Positions 1 to 6,493 of a stretch of DNA of 6,948 bases are shown piece after piece; the first letter of the stretch is position 1; every line of letters begins with the position of its first letter. The DNA comes from Thiotrichales bacterium (GTDB lineage Bacteria; Pseudomonadota; Gammaproteobacteria; UWMA-0217). Where the stretch lies: NCBI GenBank assembly GCA_024763135.1, contig JANTGD010000191.1, positions 1 to 6,948 on the forward strand. Reading direction: 5' to 3'. The notes under the pieces are model-generated. The model was not told where the DNA came from. It did not search any database and saw only the letters and a program-made list of their open reading frames with translations. Made by a program: the position numbers and the translations under genes.

Positions 1-119
1 TGTCTATATCAGCGCAAACCCACGCGTTCAGAACAAGGCATTGTTGCGAAGCCATGGTTGTTCCATGTCGAGCAGCAATAACGCCGTGCTGGACGCACGG
101 GTTTGCGCTGATATAGACA
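1..119. repeat. 119-nt imperfect palindrome, MITE-like
   Basis: Bases 1-21 and 99-119 are a perfect 21-bp inverted repeat with TGT...ACA ends. Pairing continues inward with a few mismatches: 24-31 with 89-96, 33-34 with 86-87, 37-47 with 75-85 (one mismatch, one G-T), then an apical stem 53-57/63-67 closing a 5-nt loop. Almost the whole unit can therefore fold as one long hairpin. No ORF is present. A non-autonomous mobile element (MITE) or a solo palindromic intergenic repeat fits best. The left flank lies outside the window, so a target duplication cannot be tested. I do not recognise the family. Confidence 0.7.
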
Positions 120-286
120 GTTTGGGCTTGGCGGTATACTAGTACATCGTCAACACGATATTGGCGGCTACAGCGAACAATTGGATTGTGCCCCCTTTTC
201 CCGGTTAAATTCATTAAATAGCTGCGCTATTCACCTCATTTAGTCGAAAAGATCGAACTCAAAACCACTTGCCCTCGCTACGCTTC
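120..286. other. gene-free stretch left of ygfX
   Basis: No supported gene lies here. A small perfect hairpin (217-222 with 226-231, loop TGC) sits in AT-rich sequence. The right edge runs into the insertion-sequence-like end at 289-304, whose orientation implies its parent element extended leftwards. This stretch may therefore be decayed element interior, but I see no transposase remnant. A TAGACA box at the palindrome edge (114-119) and TATACT (135-140) are only 15 bp apart, and no plus-strand gene follows. Confidence 0.4.
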
Positions 287-763
287 CTATTCTCGGACAG
301 GCTCCTCGCGACGATTGATAGCAGTCGCTTGTAGACGGAGGGCGACGCGCAGCTTGCGGTGATTTTCTGAATCGACAGCATCCCAGGGTACCAAGACATA
401 GCAAGAGAATCGCCGTTCAGGCAGGCTGAAACGCAATATCACCAAATGGCGGCTGTTCAATACACCTGAAAGCGAGGCCGGAGATTCCCCCGATGAGCTG
501 TCTACCAATGTCCAGTTCAGCAGATCCAATGGCACCAGGCGGACGAACTGGCAACGCCCCTGCTGTAACCCATATCTCCTTAGGTAAAAGAGTCCGCTAA
601 GAATAACAAGCCCAGCAGCAACATGACTGTACAAGCCGCGGGAAGACCCGAGGTAGGCGACAATAATTACGCCCAGGTGTAAACCGAAAAGCCCAAGTAA
701 AACACTGCGAGATGGACGTAGCCTTAGTGGTGGCGGTAGTATAGGAGTCTGTAATCGCGACAT
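287..763 (-). CDS. ygfX: YgfX/CptA-like inner-membrane protein
   Basis: This 158-residue protein has the layout of the YgfX (CptA, DUF1434) family: a short basic N-terminus with an RPSR motif at 16-19, two close transmembrane helices (about 20-38 and 44-61) joined by a tight turn, an RRYG basic segment, and a soluble beta-rich C-terminal domain. In enterobacteria YgfX is paired with SdhE and has been described as acting on FtsZ/MreB, or more broadly in envelope and flavoprotein-related functions; that role is not shown here. The gene is divergent from ygfZ, and no sdhE is present in the window. The final residues EPVRE and the TAG stop lie inside the insertion-sequence-like end at 289-304, so the native C-terminus was probably replaced or trimmed. 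The ribosome-binding site before the ATG is weak. Family assignment rests on topology, motif and context, so it is moderately sure. Confidence 0.65.
   Translation of the reverse strand: MSRLQTPILPPPLRLRPSRSVLLGLFGLHLGVIIVAYLGSSRGLYSHVAAGLVILSGLFYLRRYGLQQGRCQFVRLVPLDLLNWTLVDSSSGESPASLSGVLNSRHLVILRFSLPERRFSCYVLVPWDAVDSENHRKLRVALRLQATAINRREEPVRE
289..304 (-). repeat. solo insertion-sequence-like end overlapping the ygfX 3' end
   Basis: Read on the minus strand, this is GAGCCTGTCCGAGAAT, which differs at one base from the ends at 871-886 and 1013-1028 (GAGGCTGTCCGAGAAT). The match to the 871 copy extends to 20 bp (286-305 against 870-889, inverted, one mismatch). By orientation, the outer edge faces ygfX and the element would extend left. 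No matching opposite end is seen between 1 and 288, so this looks like a solo or truncated end. Confidence 0.55.
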
Positions 764-833
764 AGGGCTATTCTAAGATCTAACGGTGATCAGAGGCAGC
801 CTTATTGAGGTGATGTCGCACTCAGTGCAGTTG

Positions 834-864
834 TTGCACAGTCATTTTTATCCTGTGCTATACC
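834..864 (+). promoter_or_regulatory. possible promoter toward ygfZ
   Basis: TTGCAC (834-839) and an extended -10 TGCTATACC (856-864) face ygfZ. The 19-bp spacing is long, so the extended -10 carries most of the weight. A start near 871 would give a leader of about 300 nt running through the 158-bp repeat element. This is weak on sequence alone. Confidence 0.25.
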
Positions 865-870
865 GGCCAG

Positions 871-1028
871 GAGGCTGTCCGAGAATAGGGACCGTTTCGC
901 GGGGAAGCCAGTTTGAGAGCATTTTTTGCTGATTTGAAGCAAATCTTTCCTCCTACTCAACGAAATTGAGCGGAACAACGGGCCAAAAGGGCTTTCCCAC
1001 AGCAGGCCATCGATTCTCGGACAGCCTC
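871..1028. mobile_element. 158-bp MITE-like element with 16-bp inverted ends
   Basis: The ends 871-886 and 1013-1028 are perfect 16-bp inverted repeats (GAGGCTGTCCGAGAAT). The interior has no convincing ORF but contains a perfect 6-bp hairpin (931-936/940-945) and a CTCAA/TTGAG hairpin near 957-971. The flanks (ccag to the left, atga to the right) show no obvious target duplication. It could be an internally deleted insertion sequence or a MITE. A diverged single copy of one end lies at 289-304. It sits between ygfX and ygfZ and enlarges their shared upstream region. Confidence 0.65.
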
Positions 1029-1034
1029 ATGATG

Positions 1035-1061
1035 TACTGGTAGCACTGCCCTGTACCAGTA
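1035..1061. repeat. 8-bp perfect inverted repeat in the ygfZ upstream region
   Basis: TACTGGTA (1035-1042) and TACCAGTA (1054-1061) flank an 11-nt spacer. They lie just right of the 158-bp element and about 120 bp upstream of the ygfZ start. No T-run follows on either strand, so it is not an intrinsic terminator. It could be an operator-like dyad or an RNA hairpin in the ygfZ leader. Confidence 0.4.
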
Positions 1062-1178
1062 ACACCTAACTCATTGAATTGAGCGACCGCCATGGCTAGC
1101 GTTGTAGCAGCGCAACGGTCAGGGGCGAGTTCTACAGGACATGCACGGTCACTCAAACGCAACACAAGCAGACTATTT

Positions 1179-2246
1179 ATGAAACCAGAGTGGAAAGAAT
1201 TTCTCATACAAAATGGTGCAGAGTTTCACCCGGAACGCGACTATGAAATCGAAAGTTATGGGAATCCTGAGCGTGAAAATCGTGTCACGGTATCCGGGAA
1301 TATCATCTGTGACCTGTCACACCGGGGCTTGATTCAAGCCTATGGAGACGACGCCCGAAGTTTTCTCAATGGGCAGACCACCAGCAATGTCAACGAAGTC
1401 TCAGAAAAGCACTCCCAGTTGAGCGCGTATTGCACAGCCAAAGGACGCGTCGTGGCGACTTTTCGCTTGTTTCAGCGTGACGATGCGTTCTTTCTCTCGT
1501 TACCCCGCAATATTTTAGAACCCACCCTCGACCGGTTGCGCATGTTTGTACTCATGAGCAAGGTCACGCTGGAAGACGGCAACGACGCCTTAGTCAGGCT
1601 GGGGGTATCTGGTCCGGAAATTGAGTCCGAGCTAGAAAAAGCATTGGGTGGTTATCCACAGACAATCGACGAAGTGCTGACGCTAAAAAACGTTGCCATC
1701 ATTCGCATTCCCGGCACCTTGCCTCGCTTTGAACTGTATGGCGCGCTCTCGGATATGCAGGCATTGTGGACCACTTTGAATGTGCGTTGTGCACCCGTGG
1801 GTGCCAGTAATTGGCGGCTGCTAGATATTCTTGCCGGTTTGCCCAACGTGTACGCTGGCAATGAAGAGGCGTTTACACCACAAATGCTCAACCTGGATGC
1901 ACTCAATGGTATCAGTTTCAAAAAAGGATGTTATCCCGGTCAGGAAGTCGTTGCCAGAGTACACTACCTCGGTAAAGTCAAGCGCCGCATGTATCTCCTG
2001 ACCTTTTCCGCACGCCCTCCTATAGAGGCCGGTGCCAAACTCTTTGCAGAAGACAACGACAGTGGACAATCGATCGGCACCATTGTCAGCGCTGCAAGAC
2101 ATCCGGATGGCGGCACCAGCGCCCTGGGCGTGTTATTGAGTGACTACGCTGCCTCAGGTAACCCGGTTCATTTGGATGAACCTAGTGGGCCAGCCGCAAC
2201 GGTGAGCATGCCGCCTTATCCGTTTCCTCCGGACAAATCACAGTGA
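1179..2246 (+). CDS. ygfZ: folate-binding protein YgfZ (Fe-S cluster assembly/repair factor)
   Basis: This 355-residue protein belongs to the GcvT-like YgfZ family, cytosolic tetrahydrofolate-binding proteins that support assembly or repair of certain Fe-S enzymes. The N-terminal GcvT-type fold is marked by DLSHRG at 45-50 followed by the LNGQTTSNV stretch. The hallmark KGCYPGQE motif is at 249-256, with the conserved cysteine at 251. A C-terminal barrel-like domain follows (about 265-350). The frame stays open upstream to an ATG at 1092, which would add 29 residues. I chose 1179 because MKPEWKEFL begins the family-like sequence and the extension is low-complexity, Ser/Arg-rich and unlike the rest. 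Neither start has a strong Shine-Dalgarno. The stop overlaps the next gene by the GTGA arrangement, implying translational coupling. It is divergent from ygfX. Confidence 0.9.
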   Translation: MKPEWKEFLIQNGAEFHPERDYEIESYGNPERENRVTVSGNIICDLSHRGLIQAYGDDARSFLNGQTTSNVNEVSEKHSQLSAYCTAKGRVVATFRLFQRDDAFFLSLPRNILEPTLDRLRMFVLMSKVTLEDGNDALVRLGVSGPEIESELEKALGGYPQTIDEVLTLKNVAIIRIPGTLPRFELYGALSDMQALWTTLNVRCAPVGASNWRLLDILAGLPNVYAGNEEAFTPQMLNLDALNGISFKKGCYPGQEVVARVHYLGKVKRRMYLLTFSARPPIEAGAKLFAEDNDSGQSIGTIVSAARHPDGGTSALGVLLSDYAASGNPVHLDEPSGPAATVSMPPYPFPPDKSQ

Positions 2247-2398
2247 GACTGCTCTTTATCCTATTCGCAGTCTCACTCATTATGGCATGGTATGCCTTTG
2301 CAATCCGACCTTATCAACGCGAGCGTTCCAACCTATTATTTGGTATCTCCGGCGTCATGCTGTTACTGCTAATTGCGGGATTTTTGCGCCTCATCTGA
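2243..2398 (+). CDS. small two-helix membrane protein, unknown function
   Basis: This 51-codon ORF starts with GTG inside the ygfZ stop (GTGA overlap). It encodes two hydrophobic helices, about residues 3-21 and 31-47, joined by a short charged loop (RPYQRERSN). The hairpin topology, polar loop and clean stop look like a real small inner-membrane protein. The overlap with ygfZ suggests co-translation. No function can be inferred; I only note that ygfZ is its partner in the transcript and that the divergent ygfX product is also a two-helix membrane protein. The start could instead be the internal ATG at codon 14, but that would cut the first helix. Confidence 0.6.
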   Translation: MRLLFILFAVSLIMAWYAFAIRPYQRERSNLLFGISGVMLLLLIAGFLRLI

Positions 2399-2412
2399 GA
2401 CGCACACTCCGA

Positions 2413-2736
2413 TCATTGCACTGCTGCCAGGTCGGCGAGTGGCTCCTCATCATCTCTGGCTAAAAAATGATAGTGCTTGACCACCGGATGGCGGATATCC
2501 CATACGCAGGATAAGCCCGCAGGAAAAGTCACCAAGTCGCCTGCCTGAATTGTCACTTCCTGACCCTGTTCGGTTGTGACAAGCACCTCACCTTCAATGA
2601 AATAGCAAGACTCTGATGCATCATAGACCCAAGGAAAGCGGGAAACCTCTTTGCTCCACACAGGCCAATGCGTAACGCCTAACGCTTTGAGCAGCTCAGG
2701 TTCAGGCTGCGAGATGATCTCTATATTTTTTATCAT
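2413..2736 (-). CDS. cupin domain protein (Cupin_3 / DUF861 type)
   Basis: This is a 107-residue single-domain cupin. After a leader of about 28 residues, the fold is marked by SRFPWVYDASESCYFIEGEV (32-51, cupin motif 1 with E42, C44 and E48), AGDLVTFPAGLSCVW (65-79) and VKHYHF (86-91, motif 2 histidines H88 and H90). These match the small Cupin_3 proteins related to the ureidoglycine aminohydrolase cupin domain. Most such stand-alone proteins have no assigned reaction; metal binding is likely. A good Shine-Dalgarno (AGGA, 8 nt before the ATG) supports the start. The gene converges on the ygfZ pair with only 14 bp between stop codons and no visible terminator. It appears monocistronic. Confidence 0.85.
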   Translation of the reverse strand: MIKNIEIISQPEPELLKALGVTHWPVWSKEVSRFPWVYDASESCYFIEGEVLVTTEQGQEVTIQAGDLVTFPAGLSCVWDIRHPVVKHYHFLARDDEEPLADLAAVQ

Positions 2737-3198
2737 AGCAACAATCCTCAGTAGTGCTAATCAAACGTGTACCCGGAGCGCTGGCCAAGCTGAATCGGCA
2801 TTTCGTGCAAAGAATCCGCCGTATTTCCGCAAATAAGCCTGCAACGCGCGCTTCCGGGATCGCCGGAACACCCCCACTTTTTCTGTATCACAATACTTGT
2901 TAGCGGCACAAACCACGCTTTCTGGAAGCCGTTATCAGCCCCCATCGGGTGCTTACTACTCGCCTGGAGTTTGACCGAAATCAAAATACTCTTGCGCATT
3001 CCGAGGGCCGTAAACAGGCAGGCATGTCACCACAGACTCGAAAATTACACAGAAATCGGCTGAAAAATGAAAGTGCTGAGTAGTTACCCTGAGTTTATGA
3101 ATATTCATTGAGTTATCAACGACATTAGTCAATTTTTGCTTTGTTTGATTGTCAGATCTGCTGTCCCGTAGCTTGAGGCAGCTCTCTGTATTGAGCCG
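2737..3198. other. gene-poor stretch between the cupin gene and the small membrane peptide
   Basis: I cannot support a gene here. An 80-codon minus-strand frame (2757-2999) is open, but it has no Shine-Dalgarno, no recognisable motif, and a composition rich in Ser, Gly, Cys and Arg. An alternative frame at its 3' end reads more protein-like for about 25 codons, so a decayed, frameshifted gene is possible. A perfect 6-bp dyad, TTCCGG/CCGGAA (2852-2857/2863-2868), lies inside. The cupin promoter must sit near 2745-2800, but no clear boxes stand out. Confidence 0.35.
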
Positions 3199-3282
3199 TC
3201 AGTCCCAAAACAACAGCCCCAGAGTAATGACGATCAGTGCCGCAAACCAAGCCAATAAATACTTAAGATTGGTTTCATTCAT
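3199..3282 (-). CDS. possible 27-residue single-helix membrane peptide
   Basis: The short ORF starts ATG AAT GAA ACC and encodes a polar N-terminus (MNETNLK) followed by one continuous hydrophobic helix (about residues 8-25) ending in FWD. A perfect TATAAT (3293-3298, minus strand) ends 10 nt before the ATG, so a transcript from it would be almost leaderless. There is no Shine-Dalgarno. It lies about 120 bp downstream of rimI on the same strand and could instead be read from the rimI transcript. The topology is typical of membrane microproteins, but at this length chance cannot be excluded. No homologue is known to me. Confidence 0.4.
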   Translation of the reverse strand: MNETNLKYLLAWFAALIVITLGLLFWD

Positions 3283-3292
3283 CGCTTTTTAA

Positions 3293-3298
3293 ATTATA
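3293..3298 (-). promoter_or_regulatory. consensus -10 box before the 27-residue ORF
   Basis: TATAAT on the minus strand is a perfect sigma70 -10 hexamer. The expected start would be around 3286, giving a leader of about 3-4 nt before the ATG at 3282. The -35 region at 16-18 bp spacing (around CCAACG) is a poor match, so support is only partial. Confidence 0.3.
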
Positions 3299-3402
3299 GC
3301 CCCTGCGCTAGAAAACGTTGGGCCTCATCTTGGCACAGAGGTGGGGTCAACACCTGTTGACAGCTAACACTGTCGCGTCATCCAACCGACGTATATTCCA
3401 GT

Positions 3403-3882
3403 TTAATCGTTACCGAGCAATTCAAGGCCCAGAACGATTGCATCTTCCCGACCGTTGCGGCCAGGATAATAACGTTTGCGTATCCCAATCTCATTAAAAC
3501 CAAACCGTTCGTACAAAGCACGTGCTTTTTGATTGGACTCCCGTACTTCGAGAAACAACGACTGGGCCTGACATGCGCGGGCTGTCGTCATCAACACCCG
3601 TAGTAAGGCACTGCCGACACCCTGCCGCTGATACCTAGGGTCGACACAGAGATTGAGAATATGTCCTTCTTGCGCAGCCACCGAGAGCACGCCATACCCT
3701 TTACTCTCACCCGCCTGCTCATACAACCAGGCAGGGTAACCGACGCGCAGACAATCCTTAAAAATTCCCTCAGTCCAGGGAAACTCGTACGCAGCTCGCT
3801 CAATCGACATAACACGCGGGAGGTCTTCACTTAGCATGCGTCGAATGACCACCGATTCAGGCATGTCAAAGCGAAACTTCAT
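3403..3882 (-). CDS. rimI: ribosomal-protein-alanine N-acetyltransferase RimI (GNAT family)
   Basis: This 159-residue GNAT enzyme transfers acetyl from acetyl-CoA to protein N-terminal alpha-amines, classically ribosomal protein S18. Visible marks are the RimI signature ERAAYEFPWTEGIF (28-41), the beta-4 strand ILNLCVDP (75-82), the acetyl-CoA loop QRQGVG (85-90), LEVRESNQKARALYERFGF (111-129) and RKRYYPGRNGREDAIV (135-150). By alignment from memory with Salmonella RimI, E112 is the general base (E103 there) and Y124 the general acid (Y115 there). The start overlaps the 3' end of the upstream uracil-DNA glycosylase gene by 17 bp. A second ATG (codon 7, at 3864) lies one base after that gene's stop and is an equally plausible start. 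The two genes probably share a transcript. tsaB, a frequent neighbour, is not in the window. Confidence 0.92.
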   Translation of the reverse strand: MKFRFDMPESVVIRRMLSEDLPRVMSIERAAYEFPWTEGIFKDCLRVGYPAWLYEQAGESKGYGVLSVAAQEGHILNLCVDPRYQRQGVGSALLRVLMTTARACQAQSLFLEVRESNQKARALYERFGFNEIGIRKRYYPGRNGREDAIVLGLELLGND

Positions 3883-4615
3883 GACGGAAGGTTTTCAGCG
3901 CCAACTGCAGATCCGCCCAGGCTTTGCGTTTCTCCAGAGGCTTGCGCAACAGATAAGCTGGGTGGTAGGTCACTACCATAGGAATATCACGGCGGGGATA
4001 GCGATAAACTCGACCGCGCAGCTGACCAATGAATGTATCGGTATTGAGTAACGCCTGTGCAGCAACTTTCCCCACCACGAGAATAATGGTTGGCTGAATT
4101 AACTGCACCTGACGATCGAGATAGGCAATACAAGCGTCGATTTCTGCCGGTTCCGGATTCCGATTGCCAGGTGGACGGCACTTGATGACATTGGCGATAT
4201 AGACCTGATCCCGCGACAAACCAAGCGAAAACAACATGTTGGTGAGTAAAACCCCTGCACGCCCGACAAAGGGCTCGCCTTGCAGATCCTCTTGCTCTCC
4301 CGGCGCTTCCCCAATGATCATCCAATCCGCCTGCTGATCGCCCGTGCCAAATACGCTCTGCCGGCGGCGCTCATGGAGGGCGCATGCCGTACATTCCGAG
4401 ACAGCGCGCGCCAACGCCTGCCAATCCATCTGCTCGACCAGTAGCGGTTCGGGCGATGTTACTTCGGGAAGCGATGGGGTGCTGGATGCAGCTGTGACGT
4501 CTGCCTGCGCCTCGTCCTCCGCTGTTTCCCTCTCTGCTTGGGGCGGATCACGTCGCTGCCACACCAACATGTTCATGGCCTCGAGACAAGCCTTTTGTGA
4601 GGAGGTCAATTTCAT
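3866..4615 (-). CDS. type-4 (family 4) uracil-DNA glycosylase, [4Fe-4S]
   Basis: This 249-residue DNA repair enzyme excises uracil from DNA. The catalytic domain (about 65-249) shows motif 1 GEAPGEQED (102-110), FVGRAG (116-121), NVIKCRPPGNRNP (142-154), LVVGKVAAQALL (179-190) and motif 3 HPAYLLR (218-224). Four cysteines, C75, C78, C146 and C162, have the C-x2-C plus C-x15-C spacing expected for the Fe-S cluster. The N-terminal 60 residues are a polar, Ala/Glu/Pro-rich linker, as is common in proteobacterial members. The ATG at 4615 lacks a clear Shine-Dalgarno; an AAGGTG lies about 20 nt upstream. The 3' end overlaps rimI, so the two are likely co-transcribed. Confidence 0.93.
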   Translation of the reverse strand: MKLTSSQKACLEAMNMLVWQRRDPPQAERETAEDEAQADVTAASSTPSLPEVTSPEPLLVEQMDWQALARAVSECTACALHERRRQSVFGTGDQQADWMIIGEAPGEQEDLQGEPFVGRAGVLLTNMLFSLGLSRDQVYIANVIKCRPPGNRNPEPAEIDACIAYLDRQVQLIQPTIILVVGKVAAQALLNTDTFIGQLRGRVYRYPRRDIPMVVTYHPAYLLRKPLEKRKAWADLQLALKTFRHEVSL

Positions 4616-4941
4616 AGCATGTTGCAGTGCTGCACCTTGAGCAGCCTGAAAAAAATTCCCAATATCACTATGGCATCTGATTTTGGGGCGTGAACCCTTG
4701 CCATGCGCATAGCGAAAAATAGAGGGTACGTTAATTTATTAGTAACAACTCAGTGAGTGGTCAAATGGGTAGTAACTGGTCAGGTTACCTCAGATATACG
4801 TCAGATCAGGGCGGAATAAATAAGTCTAAAATCGTAAATGACCCTTTTTTACTGAGACAATCCATAGCGGCCAGTCACCTGACTCCCCAGACCCAAATCA
4901 TGGCAGGTGGCCGGCCACTAGGATAACCGCTACATCCATTC
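4616..4941. other. intergenic region between leuA and the uracil-DNA glycosylase gene
   Basis: No gene is supported in these 326 bp. A 5-bp hairpin (4629-4633/4641-4645) lies just upstream of the glycosylase start. AT-rich sequence (4730-4855) follows on the plus strand, and the larger dyad at 4866-4931 sits next to the leuA stop. The glycosylase promoter should lie here, but I could not pick convincing -35/-10 boxes. Confidence 0.4.
4866..4931 (-). terminator. stem-loop just downstream of leuA, atypical terminator candidate
   Basis: 4869-4881 and 4904-4916 pair over 13 positions with two non-Watson-Crick positions, and an outer AGCGG/CCGCT stem (4866-4870/4927-4931) encloses them with a bulge. 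It begins 11 bp after the leuA stop. No U-run follows on the minus strand, so it is not a classical intrinsic terminator. It could protect the mRNA 3' end or mark Rho-dependent termination. Confidence 0.35.
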
Positions 4942-6486
4942 TTAGACATCACCTAATTGCGGATGCGCCCGCTCCTTCTGGGTTTTGATTTTATTCAATC
5001 CATTGAGATAGGCTTTGGCTGACGCAATCACGATATCGGTATCTGCTCCCTGTCCATTGAAAACCCGCCCATCTTGTTCCAGACGCACGGTCACTTCACC
5101 CTGGGCGTCGGTACCCGTGGTGATATTGTTGACAGAATAAAGCAATAATCGACAGTTGCTGCCGATAATGTCTTTGATGGCCCGATAGGCGGCATCGACA
5201 GGACCTCCCCCAACCGCTTCCCGGGTATGCTCCTCGCCATCGACACTCAGGGTAACAGTTGCCACGGGTTTTTCCCCAGTTTCAGAGCACACGTGTAAAT
5301 ACACAAGCTTGTAGATTTCCTTAGCCTCAGCGCTGGTCTCAGAAACCAAGGCCTGCAAATCCTCATCGAAGATTTCATGCTTGCGATCGGCCAGTTGCTT
5401 GAAACGGATAAACGCATCGTTGAGCGCTTCCTCTGATTCCAATTCGATCCCCAGTTCCTGCAAGCGGGTGCGTAAAGCATTGCGTCCGGAATGTTTACCC
5501 AGCACGATCTGGTTCTTTTTCCAACCAACATCCTGGGCCCGCATAATTTCGTAAGTCTCTCGGGATTTTAGTACACCATCCTGGTGAATTCCGGACTCGT
5601 GGGCAAAAGCATTGGCACCCACAATGGCTTTATTGGGCTGGACCGGAAACCCGGTGATACTGGAGACCAATCTGGAACAAGGCACAATCTGTGTCGTGTC
5701 CAAATGCGTGTCACAATCGAATACATCCTGTCGCGTGCGCACCGCCATTGCAATCTCTTCCAGCGCGGCATTGCCAGCGCGTTCGCCCAGTCCGTTAATT
5801 GTACATTCAACCTGGCGCGCACCTGCCCTGACAGCGGCCAGAGAATTGGCGACCGCCAGCCCGAGATCATTGTGGCAATGCACCGAAAAAACTGCCTTGT
5901 CCGCATTCGGAATCCGTTCTCTCAAGCTGCGAATCAATTGCCCGAACTGATGCGGAATATTATATCCAACGGTATCGGGGATATTGATCGTGGTAGCACC
6001 AGCGTCTATGACCGCTTCAATTACACGACATAAAAAGTCAACCTCTGAACGCCCGGCATCTTCAGGAGAAAACTCCACATTATCGGTGAAATTCCGCGCA
6101 CGTTGCACGGCATGGACCGCTTGCTGCAGCACTGCCTCAGGCGTCATGCGCAGCTTTTCCCGCATGTGGATGGGCGAAGTTGCGATAAAGGTATGAATTC
6201 TTGCCGCATTGGCTTTCTTCAACGCGGCACCCGCGCTGTCGATATCCTTATCCAACGCACGGGCCAGACCACAGACAATGCTATCGTCAACGGCCTCGGC
6301 AACGGCCTGTACCGATGCGAAATCCCCCGGACTGGCAATCGGGAAACCTGCCTCAATCACATCCACCCGCATCTTTTCGAGAGCGCGTGCAATCCGCACT
6401 TTCTCATCCCGGGTCATGGATGCGCCAGGACTCTGTTCGCCATCGCGCAAGGTGGTATCAAAAATGATCAACTGTTCTTTATTCAT
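4942..6486 (-). CDS. leuA: 2-isopropylmalate synthase
   Basis: LeuA condenses acetyl-CoA with 2-oxoisovalerate to give 2-isopropylmalate, the committed step of leucine synthesis in the cytosol. The 514 residues match the usual bacterial long form (about 510-525). The HMGL-like TIM barrel shows DTTLRDGEQSPGAS (10-23, with R14, D15 and E17 region), the metal-binding HCHND (203-207, H203 and H205) and NGLGERAGN (231-239). The linker carries HESGIHQDGVLK and GKHSGRNA. The C-terminal LeuA dimer domain (from about 390), with GGGPVDAAYRAI, is the site of leucine feedback inhibition in the family. The start is fixed by the conserved N-terminus. GGGAG (6499-6503) is the likely Shine-Dalgarno, though its 12-nt spacing is long. 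The promoter, leucine-rich leader ORF and an SD-complementary segment upstream suggest leucine-dependent expression. No other leu genes are in the window. Confidence 0.97.
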   Translation of the reverse strand: MNKEQLIIFDTTLRDGEQSPGASMTRDEKVRIARALEKMRVDVIEAGFPIASPGDFASVQAVAEAVDDSIVCGLARALDKDIDSAGAALKKANAARIHTFIATSPIHMREKLRMTPEAVLQQAVHAVQRARNFTDNVEFSPEDAGRSEVDFLCRVIEAVIDAGATTINIPDTVGYNIPHQFGQLIRSLRERIPNADKAVFSVHCHNDLGLAVANSLAAVRAGARQVECTINGLGERAGNAALEEIAMAVRTRQDVFDCDTHLDTTQIVPCSRLVSSITGFPVQPNKAIVGANAFAHESGIHQDGVLKSRETYEIMRAQDVGWKKNQIVLGKHSGRNALRTRLQELGIELESEEALNDAFIRFKQLADRKHEIFDEDLQALVSETSAEAKEIYKLVYLHVCSETGEKPVATVTLSVDGEEHTREAVGGGPVDAAYRAIKDIIGSNCRLLLYSVNNITTGTDAQGEVTVRLEQDGRVFNGQGADTDIVIASAKAYLNGLNKIKTQKERAHPQLGDV

Positions 6487-6493
6487 GGAAATT

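Noticed and set aside
114..140. Outward promoter at the edge of the 119-nt palindrome (TAGACA, TATACT)
   Set aside because: The 15-bp spacing is too short and no plus-strand gene follows before ygfZ.
1092..1178. 29-codon N-terminal extension of ygfZ
   Set aside because: Ser/Arg/Ala-rich and unlike the family, with no better ribosome-binding site. The start at 1179 gives the normal N-terminus.
953..1207. 84-codon minus-strand ORF antisense to the ygfZ start
   Set aside because: It crosses the border of the 158-bp element and the ygfZ 5' end, with no coding features of its own.
2757..2999. 80-codon minus-strand ORF upstream of the cupin gene
   Set aside because: No ribosome-binding site, motif or hydrophobic pattern, and unusual composition. 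Kept only as a remark on a possible decayed gene.
2459..3080. Near-repeat of about 22 bp (GGCTAAAAAATGATAGTGCT at 2459 and a similar stretch at 3058)
   Set aside because: The first copy codes for the cupin KHYHFLA motif. The second lacks any further cupin-like sequence around it, so chance similarity is more likely than a duplicated gene.
3303..3378. Protein-like minus-strand frame (ending FLAQGL) between rimI and the 27-residue ORF
   Set aside because: Only about 25 codons with no ATG or ribosome-binding site. It may be a gene remnant but cannot be supported.
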